DNA from: Pohlia nutans
Taxonomy: Eukaryota > Streptophyta > Bryopsida > Bryales > Mniaceae
Direction of reading: 5' to 3'
Length of the DNA: 64,000 bases
Assembly (NCBI GenBank): GCA_022496805.1
Contig: CM040099.1
Span: forward strand, 746,501 to 810,500
Shown: positions 1 to 11,700 of the stretch, one piece after another
How positions within the stretch are numbered: the first letter of the stretch is position 1
Layout of the letters: every line of letters begins with the position of its first letter
Notes under the pieces: model-generated
Database searches by the model: none
What the model was told of the DNA's origin: nothing
The model's input: the letters and a program-made list of their open reading frames with translations, nothing else
Position numbers and translations under genes: made by a program

Positions 1-191
1 CTTTACTCAAAGGCCTTCCACCTTAAGTAGTGTACACTAGGAGGTCACCATGGACAAACCATATGGGATAACTCATCACAAGGACACTCTAGAGATCAGC
101 CCATGCCTAACCCCTCCTCCCACACACCATTATTTAGCACCCGTACGTCTTTGGCTTCTAGCAATACTACGTTGCATCAATTACCTCAATA
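1..191 (-). repeat. 3' LTR of the copia element (partial)
   Basis: The segment is identical to 5213-5403. On the minus strand it begins TATTGAGGTAATTG directly after a purine-rich AAAGTGGGAG tract that fits a polypurine tract. The last codons and the stop of the gag-pol ORF lie inside this LTR. The rest of the LTR is beyond position 1. Confidence 0.9.
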
Positions 192-3100
192 CTCCCACTT
201 TGCGTAGAGCCAAAGCCTCTAAGTCCAAATGCTATTACTAATCGTTGGTGTCGGTCTCTACAAAGACCCTTTGTGAGCACATCCGCCACCATGTGCTCCG
301 TTGGGCAATACTCCAAATGTATAACTCCCAATTCCAACTTCTCCCGAATGAAGTGGTATTGCACATCAATGTGCTTCGTGCGTGAATGATGTGTAGGGTT
401 CTTTGCAAGTGAAATGCACCCTTGGTTGTCACACATAATCGTTGTAGCCTCACCTTGTGTGCAACCCACATCCACCATTAGTTGCCTCAACCAAATGGCC
501 TCCTTCGTGGCATGGCTCGTAGCCATGTACTCGGCCTCCACCGTTGATGTCGCCGTCGTTTGTTGCCGCTTGCTATTCCACGACACCGCTCCCGATCCGA
601 CCTTGAACATGTAGCCCGTTGTCGATCTTCGATCGCTCGTGTCTCCCGCGTAGTCCGCGTCACAATAGCCGCTCAACACAATGTCTTTGCCTCCAAGACA
701 CAACTTCACATCGCTTGTGCCCCTCAAATAACGCATGATCCTCTTGACCGTCATCCAATGCATCGAGCCCGGTCTCGCCATGTGTTGACTCACCACGCTA
801 ATTGGATACGCAAGGTCGGGCCGTGTCGCAATCATCGCATACATCAATGACCCCACCGCTTGCTTGTATGGCACCTCCGCCATCGATTTAGCCTCCATCG
901 CATACTCCTCCTCCGAAAGCTTGACGAGCTTGGAGTTTGCATCCAATGGTGTTGCCACGGGCTTACAATCCTCCATCCCGAATCTCTTGAGCACGTCCAT
1001 CACATACTTGCCTTGACTCATGGTGATAGTGCGTGTAGCCCTGTCTCGCACAAACTCAACACCAAGACAAAAGTGCAATTCTCCAAGATCACTCATCTCG
1101 TACTCTCTCTCAAGCATGCCTTTTAATGCATTCATTAAACTCATGAGGCTTGCAAGAATGATCAAATCATCAACATATATGATCACAATCACCACATGTT
1201 GCCCCTCTTGCATGAAGTAGAGACTATGATCCGCAATGCTCCTAGTAAACCCGTGTGCAACCAAGAACGTGTCAATCTTTTGGTACCACGCTCTTGGAGA
1301 TTGTTTCAACCCATACAATGATTTTTGCAACTTACAAACAAGGTGCTCATTACCTTGTTGCACAAACCCCTCAGGTTGCACCATGTAGATATCCTCCTCC
1401 AAATCGCCATTCAAAAATGCGGTCTTCACATCCATTTGATGCATCTCCAAGTCCAAGGCCGCTCCAATGGCAAGAATGCATCGAATGGTGGTGAACTTGG
1501 CCACGGGAGCAAACGTCTCGTGAAAGTCCACCCCATGCACTTGCGCGAACCCCTTGGCTACTAATCTTGCCTTGTGACGCACAACAATACCCGAAACATC
1601 CCTCTTTGTCCGAAACACCCATTTGCAACCAATGGGGTTGCGATCCTTTGGAATGGGAGTTAATTGCCACGTACCGTTAGCAATTAGAGAGTCGTACTCC
1701 TCTTGCATGGCGCGCTCCCACTTGACCGCATCCTCACCTTGCATGGCTTCTCGAATGGTCAATGGACCATCCGATAATGCCACATTCGCATGCTCGTCCT
1801 CCACTTGAGGGAAGATGTGGTTCTTCCACCATTCTCCAGGTGGCTTGCGCGATCTCTCGGGGTACCGCCGCTCGCTTGAAGAAACTTGCTCCTCTTGCGT
1901 GCCCTTTGCGCCATTCTTGGCCTTTGAGCTCGATGGCGCTTCAACAACCTCCGTGTCGCCAGCTTCGTCATCACCGTCATCATCACCTACATCAACAACA
2001 CTAGGAGACTTGGAGGGTGTGTCCACCAAAACGTCTCCACTACTCCCACTTGGACCAACCTCCAAAGGAGCCTCCATCGTAGACTCCTCACAAAATGTCA
2101 CATCACGTGACCGAATGATCTTCCTCGTGTCCACCGACATGAGTCTATACGCCTTGGTACCTTCACAATACCCAAGAAACACACATTTCAAGGCCTTAGC
2201 CTCGAGTTTCGTCCTCCGTTCGTCAGGAACCTTCGCATATGCAATGCATCCGAAGATGCGCATGTGTGCAACACATGGTTGCCTCCCACTCCACGCTTGC
2301 TCCGGCGTCATGCCTTCAACCGCGCTTGTTGGACACCGATTGCGTGTGTATACCGCATTCACCACCGCTTCCGCCCAAAGGTCCAACTTCAAGTTTTGAG
2401 CGTGCAACATGCTCCTCGCCATCTCTACAATGGTGCGATTTGCGCGCTCCGCAACTCCATTTTGTTGAGGCGTGTACGGGGCCGAAGTTTGGCGTGCGAT
2501 GCCTTCATTCTTCAAAAGCTCGTCAAATTTCTTGGACATGTACTCGCCGCCATTGTCCGACCGAAACACCTTGATCTTCAACTCGGATTGGTTCTCCACC
2601 AATGTCTTGAACTCCTTGAACTTCTCAAAGCACTCACTCTTGGCTTTGATAGGGTAGAGCCATATCTTCCTTGAAAAATCATCGATGAAGGTCACAAAGT
2701 ACTTGCAACCTCCCATCGATGTGGTCTTCATGGGGCCACACACATCCGAATGCACGATCTCCAAAACTTTTGTGGCCCGTGTCGCCCCTTCACCCGCAAA
2801 TGGCAACCGTTGTTGCTTGCCTTCAATGCAACCTTCACACGTGAATGTAGAAGCATCCACTTTCAATTGATGAAGGTCCATACCGCTTACCATGCCGCGT
2901 AGTGTCTTTACACTCTTGATGTTCAAATGGCCAAGTCGACGATGCCACAACGCCAACTTGTCGTCCTTCAAGTTTGAATGCGCCAACGCCGCCGATTCCT
3001 TCGAATGCACCTTGGAGAACTTGATGTGGTACAAGCCCTCGTGTTCTTCAATGATGGCCACCTCATCTCGACTCGGTGACAACACATAACACCCCTTATC

Positions 3101-4312
3101 ACTAAACTCAACCCTCAAGTGTTTTGCCACTAATTGCCTCACCGATAGTAAATTTGCCGTTAATTTGGGAACGTGGAGGACATCTTGGATAGTGATTGTC
3201 TTCACACGACCCCTCACCTCGGTGTCTACAACAATTTGGCCCTTGCCAACGGCCTCAAGCACCGTATCATCTCCCAAAATCACTCTCCTTGGATTAATGA
3301 GAGCATACGAATGAAAACAAGTTTTATGTGGTGACATGTGGCTTGTAGCCCCCGAATCAACAATCCAATCACTCGTACTACCATTGCACGATACATTGCT
3401 TGCCATGTTTGCATACTCATCACCAACCTCAATCCAATCACTCATGCTTGCATCACCCTCGATACCATCACTCATGCTTGCATCACCCTCGATGCCATCG
3501 CTCATGCTTGCCTCATATCTAGCCGTAAATGCGTACTCATCATCGTCACGAGTTTTAGTGTTGTTTGCACTCTCCCCTTTCTCATCCCTCTTGCGTTTGA
3601 AGCAAAATTTGGCAATGTGGCCCTTCTTACCACAATAGAAGCACACCTTGTCGCTTGAGCTCCCACCGCCTCCATTCTTGAATTGCTTCGCCACGAGTGC
3701 CGCTCCATCTTCTCGAGACTCGTTCTCCTTTCGCCGCGAAAGCTCGTGCAACAACCGTGAGGTCACATAGTCCAATGTGAGCTCCGTAATGGGTCTTGAC
3801 TCCATCGCCACGATGAGGTACTCGTATGATGATGGAAGGCTCTCCAAAAGTGTCATCACGATGTCACCATCCGTAACCGACACGTCGCAACCGTTGAGTT
3901 GATCCGCGAGAGCTTTGACCTTGTTGATGTGCGCCAACATGTCATCTTCTTCGCCCATCTTGATGGTGAAGAACTTACGCCTCAAAAACAAAATGTTGGC
4001 CAATGTTTTCGCTTCGTGAATGTTGCAAAGCTTGGACCATGCTTCCGCGGGTGTCTTGCACGAACGAATGTGCGCAAGTTGCGAATCCGCGAGGTTGAGT
4101 GCCAAAATGGCAAATGCCTTCTTCTCCCTCCTCGTGTACGCTTGCATGATCCTAGGATCCGTAGAAGAGAAAGGAGGTTCCTCACTACCCTCGACAATCT
4201 CCCACAACTCCTTCTCGGCCATCACCATCTCCATTTTGAATTTCCACAAGTGGAAATTCACCCCATCAAACTTGTCCACGACCTTGGGACCCTCACCCTC
4301 AAAAGATGCCAT
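167..4312 (-). CDS. Copia gag-pol polyprotein (about 1381 aa, intact)
   Basis: The protein carries all steps of copia replication. Counting from GTG at 4321 (the first ATG is codon 4, at 4312): gag 1-225; CCHC zinc knuckle CFYCGKKGHIAKFC at about 227-240; retropepsin WIVDSGATSHM at 319-329; GAG-pre-integrase LWHRRLGHLN at 458-467; integrase with D525, D589 and E625; RT from about 895, with YVDD at 1049-1052; RNase H with DADYAGD at 1221, EAEYMA at 1262 and D1298. The length is normal for the family and no stop or frameshift interrupts it. A 10-residue unit (ASMSDGIEGD type) occurs three times in a row at 271-300. The ORF runs through the polypurine tract and ends in the 3' LTR. Confidence 0.95.
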   Translation of the reverse strand: MASFEGEGPKVVDKFDGVNFHLWKFKMEMVMAEKELWEIVEGSEEPPFSSTDPRIMQAYTRREKKAFAILALNLADSQLAHIRSCKTPAEAWSKLCNIHEAKTLANILFLRRKFFTIKMGEEDDMLAHINKVKALADQLNGCDVSVTDGDIVMTLLESLPSSYEYLIVAMESRPITELTLDYVTSRLLHELSRRKENESREDGAALVAKQFKNGGGGSSSDKVCFYCGKKGHIAKFCFKRKRDEKGESANNTKTRDDDEYAFTARYEASMSDGIEGDASMSDGIEGDASMSDWIEVGDEYANMASNVSCNGSTSDWIVDSGATSHMSPHKTCFHSYALINPRRVILGDDTVLEAVGKGQIVVDTEVRGRVKTITIQDVLHVPKLTANLLSVRQLVAKHLRVEFSDKGCYVLSPSRDEVAIIEEHEGLYHIKFSKVHSKESAALAHSNLKDDKLALWHRRLGHLNIKSVKTLRGMVSGMDLHQLKVDASTFTCEGCIEGKQQRLPFAGEGATRATKVLEIVHSDVCGPMKTTSMGGCKYFVTFIDDFSRKIWLYPIKAKSECFEKFKEFKTLVENQSELKIKVFRSDNGGEYMSKKFDELLKNEGIARQTSAPYTPQQNGVAERANRTIVEMARSMLHAQNLKLDLWAEAVVNAVYTRNRCPTSAVEGMTPEQAWSGRQPCVAHMRIFGCIAYAKVPDERRTKLEAKALKCVFLGYCEGTKAYRLMSVDTRKIIRSRDVTFCEESTMEAPLEVGPSGSSGDVLVDTPSKSPSVVDVGDDDGDDEAGDTEVVEAPSSSKAKNGAKGTQEEQVSSSERRYPERSRKPPGEWWKNHIFPQVEDEHANVALSDGPLTIREAMQGEDAVKWERAMQEEYDSLIANGTWQLTPIPKDRNPIGCKWVFRTKRDVSGIVVRHKARLVAKGFAQVHGVDFHETFAPVAKFTTIRCILAIGAALDLEMHQMDVKTAFLNGDLEEDIYMVQPEGFVQQGNEHLVCKLQKSLYGLKQSPRAWYQKIDTFLVAHGFTRSIADHSLYFMQEGQHVVIVIIYVDDLIILASLMSLMNALKGMLEREYEMSDLGELHFCLGVEFVRDRATRTITMSQGKYVMDVLKRFGMEDCKPVATPLDANSKLVKLSEEEYAMEAKSMAEVPYKQAVGSLMYAMIATRPDLAYPISVVSQHMARPGSMHWMTVKRIMRYLRGTSDVKLCLGGKDIVLSGYCDADYAGDTSDRRSTTGYMFKVGSGAVSWNSKRQQTTATSTVEAEYMATSHATKEAIWLRQLMVDVGCTQGEATTIMCDNQGCISLAKNPTHHSRTKHIDVQYHFIREKLELGVIHLEYCPTEHMVADVLTKGLCRDRHQRLVIAFGLRGFGSTQSGSIEVIDAT

Positions 4313-5212
4313 GATCCTCACTTACGTATGCCTCCCCACACAAATGAAACCTCAAACTCAAACACACAACTTTGTTTTTGTGATTTTTTTTTTTTTTTTT
4401 TTGCTTTGATATTGCACCTTTGTGCACCCAATGGGTTTAAAACAACCCCAAACACTAGATCAGCACTTTTTGTGCTCCACACACGCCTCCCAACACTCAA
4501 ATGTGAGAACCCTCACCCAAAAATGCAAAGAGGCTCACCAAAACCCCTCAAATCACTCAATGGAGCTCAAAACAACTCCAAATGCTTCAATACGACGCCT
4601 TAGTGTCCCCAAACACTCAATGCACGTCAATGACACCTTTGTGTCCTTCAAGAGCACTCACTCAATGCACATGAACTCACACAAGTCCCTCAAAACCCCA
4701 ATCGCATTGAAATTGCTCAAAACCGCACCTTTGTGCACAAACTAGCTCCAAATGAAAATTTGAGCACCCCAAGAGCATGAAACACATGCAACACCTCAAA
4801 GCAAGTGCCTAATCACTAGGATCAGATGGTAGACCCTCCACGAGAGTCTTCACACCTCACAAATCACTTGCATTTACTCAAATGCTCACAATTGAACCAA
4901 ACGAAGTTCCACTCGCAACGAAGAGATAGAAGAAAGAAAAGAAGGAGATCAAGGGAAGAAATTGACCAAAGAGAGTGCTCCAACATGTAACTTCAGCCCA
5001 TGCACACCTCCAAGAAACACCAACGCTTCAACAAGCTCCAAAACCTCCAACAATGCTCCAAAACCGCCCGTTGCGCACCGACCTCAAAATACTTGCACAA
5101 ATGCAATCTAATACTCATGAAACACACATGAGTGGGCCCATAACCTATTGAAGGTAGAGAAGATTGCACAAGGCACACACACAAACACAAGGAATGCGTA
5201 GAAAGAGATAAT
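4313..5212 (-). other. Copia leader and inner part of the 5' LTR
   Basis: This stretch between the ATG and the LTR segment visible in both copies holds the untranslated leader and the remaining part of the right LTR, whose inner edge cannot be fixed because the left copy is cut. It has a 20-nt T run at 4383-4402. I could not find a convincing initiator-Met primer-binding site. Confidence 0.6.
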
Positions 5213-5403
5213 CTTTACTCAAAGGCCTTCCACCTTAAGTAGTGTACACTAGGAGGTCACCATGGACAAACCATATGGGATAACTCATCACAAGGACACT
5301 CTAGAGATCAGCCCATGCCTAACCCCTCCTCCCACACACCATTATTTAGCACCCGTACGTCTTTGGCTTCTAGCAATACTACGTTGCATCAATTACCTCA
5401 ATA
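5213..5403 (-). repeat. 5' LTR of the copia element (outer 191 bp)
   Basis: The segment matches 1-191 base for base. Its outer edge at 5403 is where similarity stops (ata then gggg here, ata then ctcc at 192). The LTR extends left of 5213 by an unknown amount. Confidence 0.9.
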
Positions 5404-7040
5404 GGGGTGAGCCGGCACCGGCTGGGGCTTCCCTGTGGCTTCCAAACATAAACACTCGGGTGTTTAAAAAAAGGATTAGACCAGCAGGGCCATCCCTGTG
5501 GCTTCCAAAACATAAACACGAGTGTTTTGATAAAAAATTTAGACTCCAAAGGGGCCATCCAGTGGCTTAAAGAACATGAACACGAGTGTTTTGATAAAAA
5601 ATTTAGACCACAAGGGGTCGTCCCTGTGGCCTAAAGAACATAAACACAAGTGCTTTGAAAAAATAAATCACACCACAAGGGGTGAGCCGGCACCGGCTGG
5701 GGCTTCCCTGTGGCTTCCAAACATAATCACTCAGGTGTTTAAAAAAAATTTAGACCACCAGGGCCGTCCCTATGGCTTCCAAAACATAAACACGAGTGTT
5801 TTGATAAAAAAATTAGACCCCCAAGGGGCCATCCAGTGGCTTAAAGAACCTGAATACGAGTGTTTTGACAAAAAACTTAGACCACAAGGGGTCTTCCCTG
5901 TGGCCTAAAGAACACGAACACGAGTGCTTTGGAAAAATAAATCACCCCACAAGGGGTCAGCCGGCACCGGCTGGGGTACCCTTGTGGCTTCCACAACATA
6001 AACACTTGGGTGTTTAAAAAAAAAATTAGACCACCAGGGCCGTTTCTTTGGCTTCCAAAACATAGACACGAGTGTTGTGATTAAAAATTTAGACGACAAG
6101 GGGTCGTCCCTGTGGCCTAAAGAACATGAACACGAGTGCTTTGAAAAAATAAATCACACCTGAAGGGGTCATCCCCGTGGCTTAAAGAACATGAACACCA
6201 GTGTTTTGATAGAAATTTTATACCCCAAAGGGGTCATCCCCGTGGCTTAAAGAACATGAACATGAGTGTTTTGATAAAACATTTTGACCACAAGGGGTCA
6301 TCCCTTTGGCCTAAAGAACATGAACACGAGTGCTTTGAAAAAAAAACTCACACCACAAGGGGTCAGCCGGCACCGGCTGGGGCATCCGTGTGGCTTCCAA
6401 AGATAATCTCTCGGGTTTTAAGAAAAAAATTAGACCTCCAGGGCCGTCCTTGTGGCTTCCACAACATGAATACGAGTGTTTTGATAAGAAATTTAGACCA
6501 CCAGGGGCCATCCCATTGGCTTACAGAACATGGACACGAGTGTTTTGATAAAACATTTTGACCACAAGGGGTCATCCCTGTGGCTTAAAGAACATGAACA
6601 CGAGTGTTTTGATAAAAAATTTAGACCACAAGGGGTTATCCCTGTGGTTTACAGAACATGAACACGAGTGCTTTGATAAAACATTTTGACCACAAGGGGT
6701 CATCCCTGTGGCCTAAAGAACATGAACACGAGTGCTTTGAAAAAATAAATCACCCCACAAGGGGTCAGCCGGCACCGGCTGGGGCATCCCTGTGGCATCC
6801 ACAACATGATTACTGGTGTCATAAAAAAAATTTAGACCACTACGGGTCAAGCTGGGGCATCCCTCTAGCTTCATCAAGATTACCATTGGTGATCTCATAA
6901 AATAATTAGACCACCACGGGCATCTCTATGGCTTCCACAACATGAACAATTGCGTTTTGAAAGAAAAAGAATTAGACCACCGGGGGTCAGCCGGCACCAG
7001 CTGGGCTATCCCCTTGGCTTTCACTGATGTGAAAGATAAT
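5404..7040. repeat. Satellite array, ~63-66-bp units plus longer units with an AGCCGGCACCGGCT core
   Basis: Units read roughly GGCCATCCCTGTGGCTT, CAAAACATAAACACGAGTG, TTTTGATAAAAAATTTAGAC, CACAAGGGG and recur every 63-66 bp (for example starts at 5488, 5553, 5616). Every four to six units a longer variant carries the near-palindrome AGCCGGCACCGGCT followed by GGGGCTTCC (about 5409, 5685, 5958, 6365, 6766, 6997), giving a higher-order pattern. Units decay toward 7040. Short ORFs here are by-products of the repeat. Confidence 0.9.
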
Positions 7041-7965
7041 GGAGGTGTTACAATGAAAGATTTGGACATCTAGCGATGGCAAAGACACTAGAAATACCTT
7101 GTTCCGGCGGGTGGGTAGTATTGCCTGTGGCCTCTAATTCAAGTGTGGCCCCCGTCTCTACTTCCACGTTGCTTGGAGCCTCCATTACTTGTCCCCCAGC
7201 GTTACCTTTAGTCTTTGGATCATCGCTGCCTGCCATCTGAGACTTCCAAGATGTCAATAGTGAAACACTTGTGCTCTGTCGCCATTGATAGATTTCTTCT
7301 AACAACACAATCAGAGGTTAGCATTCAGATGGAGACCGCTTTCGCAAGGTGTAAACGCATTGTTGATAGAGGAGCAAGGAGCAAACCCTGTAGAGCGAGT
7401 AGCAAACCCTGTCAAGAGGTTGTTGACAACGAACATTGGAGCGTGAGGAACTCGGCGATTGATGAGCGGAAGACAAAGCAAACATGGGGGGGGGGGGGCA
7501 GAAGATGAAGACGAGGGCCACTTTCTAATGCAAACCAGCGACAAGGAAGGGTCAGAGTCGCCCTGTCGAGAGAGGCGATTCAACCACAAGGTCGAACGAG
7601 GGCGACGAGCGATGGCATGGCCCAAGCGCCTTGGTACATGCACCGCAGCCCTGCCCGTTGAGAACGCAACGAGGGCCAGGCTAAACCCTAACTGGGCAGG
7701 GCCAACAAGAGGAGTTGAGTGCAAGGCCATATTCTAAAATAATTGAGTAGCATGCAAGGCCAGATCGTGAATGGCCGTGGGTTAAAAATTAAATTTTCCC
7801 TCAATAACTAGACAAAGCCCAGTGGGTCTAAGACACGAGGTAGGGACCAGATTCCTCTCTAGAAGGGAGTATCATAGATGACATACATGACTTAGTATCC
7901 TTGGTGTTTATAACATAGCCCATAATCATTGATCAAACTCCTCACATAAAAAGGACATATTTTAC
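7041..7965. other. No confident gene; possible downstream exons of the 7966-8238 exon
   Basis: Minus-strand frames of 86 aa (7048-7308) and 139 aa (7311-7730) are open but match no family I recognise. A G run lies near 7487-7498. If the exon ending at 7966 is real, its next exon should lie here, but I could not choose an acceptor. Confidence 0.3.
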
Positions 7966-8238
7966 CTCTACATCATGTGATTCTTCCCCGAAATCACTTT
8001 CCTCCTCACAAACCTCTGGTTGCTTGCTCTGAATGGGCGTCTCAAAGCCTGACTCTTGAATCGTCTCCAACTCGCGCTCAGTGACAACTTTGCCATAATC
8101 CAAGACTCTTGCAGTGTCCTCCTGGGCAGGTTCATCAGATTTCCCACGCCTCAACCGCATCCTGCTTCGCTCCAATTGCTTTCTACTATTGAACCTGAGA
8201 CTACTTTTTCGTCTTCTCTTCTGGGCTCCTCTAGGCAT
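7966..8238 (-). CDS. Putative first exon of an unrecognised basic/acidic protein (91 codons)
   Basis: An ATG at 8238 opens a frame of exactly 91 codons that meets a good donor (GAG then GTAAAATATG) at 7966/7965. The N-terminus MPRGAQKRRRK and the following Arg/Lys-rich 30 residues look like a nuclear localisation or nucleic-acid-binding segment; the rest is acidic (CEEESDFGEESHDVE). No known domain is seen. It is divergent from the gene at 8766. It may be a small nuclear protein or a spurious frame; later exons are not resolved. Confidence 0.35.
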
Positions 8239-8765
8239 AATGAAGAACTCCCATCGTTCAAGCAGTTGACAACTTTGAACCGACACTAGCAATTTATGAC
8301 TTCTGTTTTGAATAATTACTATTGATAGAATGAAGCGTTCAGTCAGCTTGGCGGCCGTATGGTAGACTGAAATAGGGAATTCAAATCAATAAGCGCCTAA
8401 TATTGAGGTATAATTCATTCAATCGTTAAGATAGTCTAATCCCGAGTGCAGACTTTAGTGTCAACTTGCCATCATGCTCATCGTGCAGAATCCATGTAAA
8501 TGTTTTTAGATATCTGTCAGAGTTCAGACGGCTACTTCCAATCTCGGTGGTTTTCGGAAGACAACAACTAAACCCTTCAATTATATCTGTCTACAGAAAC
8601 GCACATCCAGGTTTAAGGCTTTACTGTTCTAGAAACACACATCTAGATTTAGGGTTTAGGGATCCAGAAACACACAGCTAGATTTAAGCGCTCAATTTCC
8701 AAATCCTCACTCTCTTTCCGGATTGCCTTAAATGTCCTGAACTTACACTTCCCCAAAAGTAGACC
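8239..8765. promoter_or_regulatory. Divergent intergenic region upstream of the 8766 gene
   Basis: The 527-bp gap separates two possible head-to-head genes. At about 8597-8690 a motif of the type AGAAACACACATCTAGATTTA occurs three times, the middle copy followed by TTTAGGG (telo-box-like, common near plant start sites). ACCATGG at the 8766 start is a strong initiation context. No clear TATA box was identified. Confidence 0.4.
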
Positions 8766-11700
8766 ATGGCACTCGTTTGTGTCGAAGGAGCAGGCGTCCC
8801 TACTTCGTTCCCGCTAGGGGACGACGGAGTAGCAGTTGTTTCTGCGTTCAGTCTTAGTCTAAGGTTTCAGTTTCTTGCAGCAACGGTGCACGTTGATGAA
8901 GAGGTATTCGATGCTGAGTCTGGTCTGCTTACGCACACCGTTAGGCAGCTCCCAACCACTACTGAAGATGGAAGAGTGTGGTTGCTTAAGGCAGGTAGGT
9001 ATAGAGCTTACGGTCTATCCGATTGCCTTATGGGAGCATCTATCGAACTCTTGACTCCATGGGAGTCATCCACTTGCACTGTACAAACCACCATGCCAGG
9101 CCGAGTGAAAATTGAGCCAGGTTTAGAGACGATCTATGAACTTAGTGATGATGACGTCCCAGAGAATGTAGAACATGATCCCATCCTTCCGCCTTCTCAG
9201 CCCAATCCCCAAATTTCTGCAGGCAATTGTCCTTCCACTACTATGCAGCCTACACCGTTTTCTGTGTTACCAAAACAAAGTGTCGTAGAGTGCCTGAAAT
9301 TGCTATGCGCTAGAAAGGGTTCTAGGAATATATTCAAAAAATTTGACTACAACTCTACCTGTGTCAAACGAGTCGAGTTCTTGCCACCCCAGTACAATGG
9401 CGATGTCATCTTTGAGTTCCCTCCCCTGGGATCCTCTTCAGGATCCAACAAAGCAAAGCAACTCCGTGGCATGGACAAACACTATGATGGGCATATGTGG
9501 ACTCATACTCACACATCCAACATTGTCAATGATTTTGGGATGATCTTCCGTACCTCCTATTGCTGTGGTCATTTATGGTGTGAAAATGTCGACTGCGATT
9601 TTCTTACCCGCGTTCACCGCACGACAGCTTTTAACAAAACTGAATGGGATGGCGTATCTTCATTTGTTTTTGACGTGGGAACTAATCCTCCCAAGGGCTC
9701 CACCCTTGTTTGCAAATGCTGTAAAGTTCCTCCCTCCTGTCTTGCAACCTGCGATGCAAAAATATATTACGTCCTAGGCAAAAACAGCATGACTCGAGCT
9801 TGTGTTCATTTTGGAACTCACGACCACCATGTCAAGGTCGGGGCTTACCGAGACGATATTGCCAAAGGAGAAAGTTTGGTAGAGGACCACGTGCACCGAA
9901 CTCCTTCTGCAACGAAGTCTGCGATTGTCTTAGAGGCAACAAAGGAGATGGTAGGGGATATGCTTGTGGCAGCCGAAGGTGCGGAATCAAAAACTCCTGA
10001 ACTCGATGACTTCCTGCCGCTCTTTGACCGATGCAAGGAGTTGACGTCCCCCAACATTCGCAACAAGGTGACGGGCTTTAGGTACTTCCGAAGGTTCGGT
10101 ATCATGGATAGCATCACCAAGCTTTGCGGCTCCAGCAACTGGCCGTTTGTTCAGGAGAACAAGTTCCCTGGTCAAGGATCGGAGTCGGACAAGGTCTTCG
10201 TCTTCAAAATGTCAGAGATTGGTCCCGGTAGCGGAGTTGACCTTGTGAAGCGAATGCAGCCTGGTGGAGACCTGCAGAACGCATGGCTCATGTTCGATCA
10301 TGTGAAGAGGGTGAAACAGTGGACAACCATGGGCTGCCATGTTTACGACCCCACTTATTGCCGTGTTATGACCATTGCGTTGTGCGATATGCAGTCGGAA
10401 GACGTCGCAGCTCAAATGGTCGTTTGGAAAAATCTCAATGCCGTCGTCGCTCGCCACGGACTTCAAGATCCAAACTTCAAGGGCTTCATGGCAGACAGCG
10501 CTCAAGCAAATTGGAATGCTGTACGCATTGTGTATGGGAGTGGAGATGCTTCAATCCCAATGCCTAATAAAGAGCGAACATGTCTCTTCCATTGGGTGCA
10601 GTCATTGGAGAAGCACACCAAGGCTGACATCAGAGCTGACCTCCAAGATCAACATCGCATGCTCTGCAAGCAATACAAGAACGCCTCCACGCAAGCGGAG
10701 GCAGATTCCCGCTATCTTGGTATCCGAGCTTGGTGGCACTCCTCCGGAGCTACTACTGAAGATGGATTGAGGCGTCTCGACCTATGGCTAGCCTTCTGGC
10801 ATTTTCAATACCGCCAGTGGGGAGGCTTCATGCAACTTGTAAGCTTCTAAACCCTAAACTGAAAACCCTAAGTCCATGCCATTGCTTGTTCTCCTCTCTA
10901 CAACTATGAACTCTAAATGTGCATTGCTTTCTATATTCCAGGACCTTACCGAGGATGAGTTGGCGGAAATGCCCTCTTGCAACTTAGCCGAAAGTATCCA
11001 CAACAAATGGAAACAACAATCTGGTGATCGAGGGTCAGACCTGTTTGTCGCTACTGTGGATGACTTCGTCCGATCCTTCATGCAGACCGTCGCGTACTAC
11101 CAATACCTCAAGGGAGATAGAGCTGGAACTGGCCCTACCAAAGAAGAACTGAAACTCCGGATTGCACAGAAGTCTACAGAGTGCACGGGGAACTCAAAAT
11201 CCCTACACGAAGCATTAGCGAAGATGCCTAGAGCGGAGGAGTTTTGCACTCGAATGCCTCAACTCGAAGGAGAAGAAGTGTTCTTGTCGTTGAAGCGGAA
11301 AGCAGACGTTCCTATCGGTTCGGAGTATGATTCTTACAGACTTGACAAGATCAGCATCTCTCGTCCTCGAGTCCAGACCAGGGGTGCAGGGAACAACGCC
11401 CTAAACCTAAATGCTTCTCCTGTAGAGCTGTCAGTCTCTCCCCATGAACTAGAGAAGTCTCATGTACCAGTGCAGGTTCAAGATGCAACCCCAGCAGCAG
11501 CTCTACACCACGTTACTTCCGTGCAAGAAACGGCTTGCGACGAGAGTCAGTGGCACATAGCTAGGCTGAAAGCCCCATGTGCAAAGGCTTGTTTCGCGCA
11601 GCAGGCTATGACTAAGAAAAAGTGCATTGCTCGAATCATACAAGACGGGAAATCTACCGCTGCTCCTACGTACACGGGCATGATGGACAACTACAAGAAG

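Larger units (their letters stand above)
1..5403 (-). mobile_element. Ty1/copia LTR retrotransposon, left LTR cut by the window edge
   Basis: The element reads on the minus strand. Positions 1-191 and 5213-5403 are direct copies with a constant offset of 5212 bp and no visible mismatch, so they are the two LTRs; the left one continues outside the window. Between them lies one uninterrupted gag-pol ORF in the copia order protease, integrase, RT, RNase H. Identical LTR segments plus an intact ORF suggest a recent, possibly active insertion. The right LTR abuts satellite DNA that starts at 5404. The target duplication cannot be checked because the left flank is missing. Confidence 0.95.

Noticed and set aside
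1815..4603. Long plus-strand ORFs of 194, 136 and 234 aa
   Set aside because: They are antisense to the intact copia gag-pol ORF or its leader.
5404..7040. Regular short repeats that might suggest a CRISPR array
   Set aside because: Units are contiguous and diverged with no unique spacers, and the context is a plant nuclear genome. It is a satellite.
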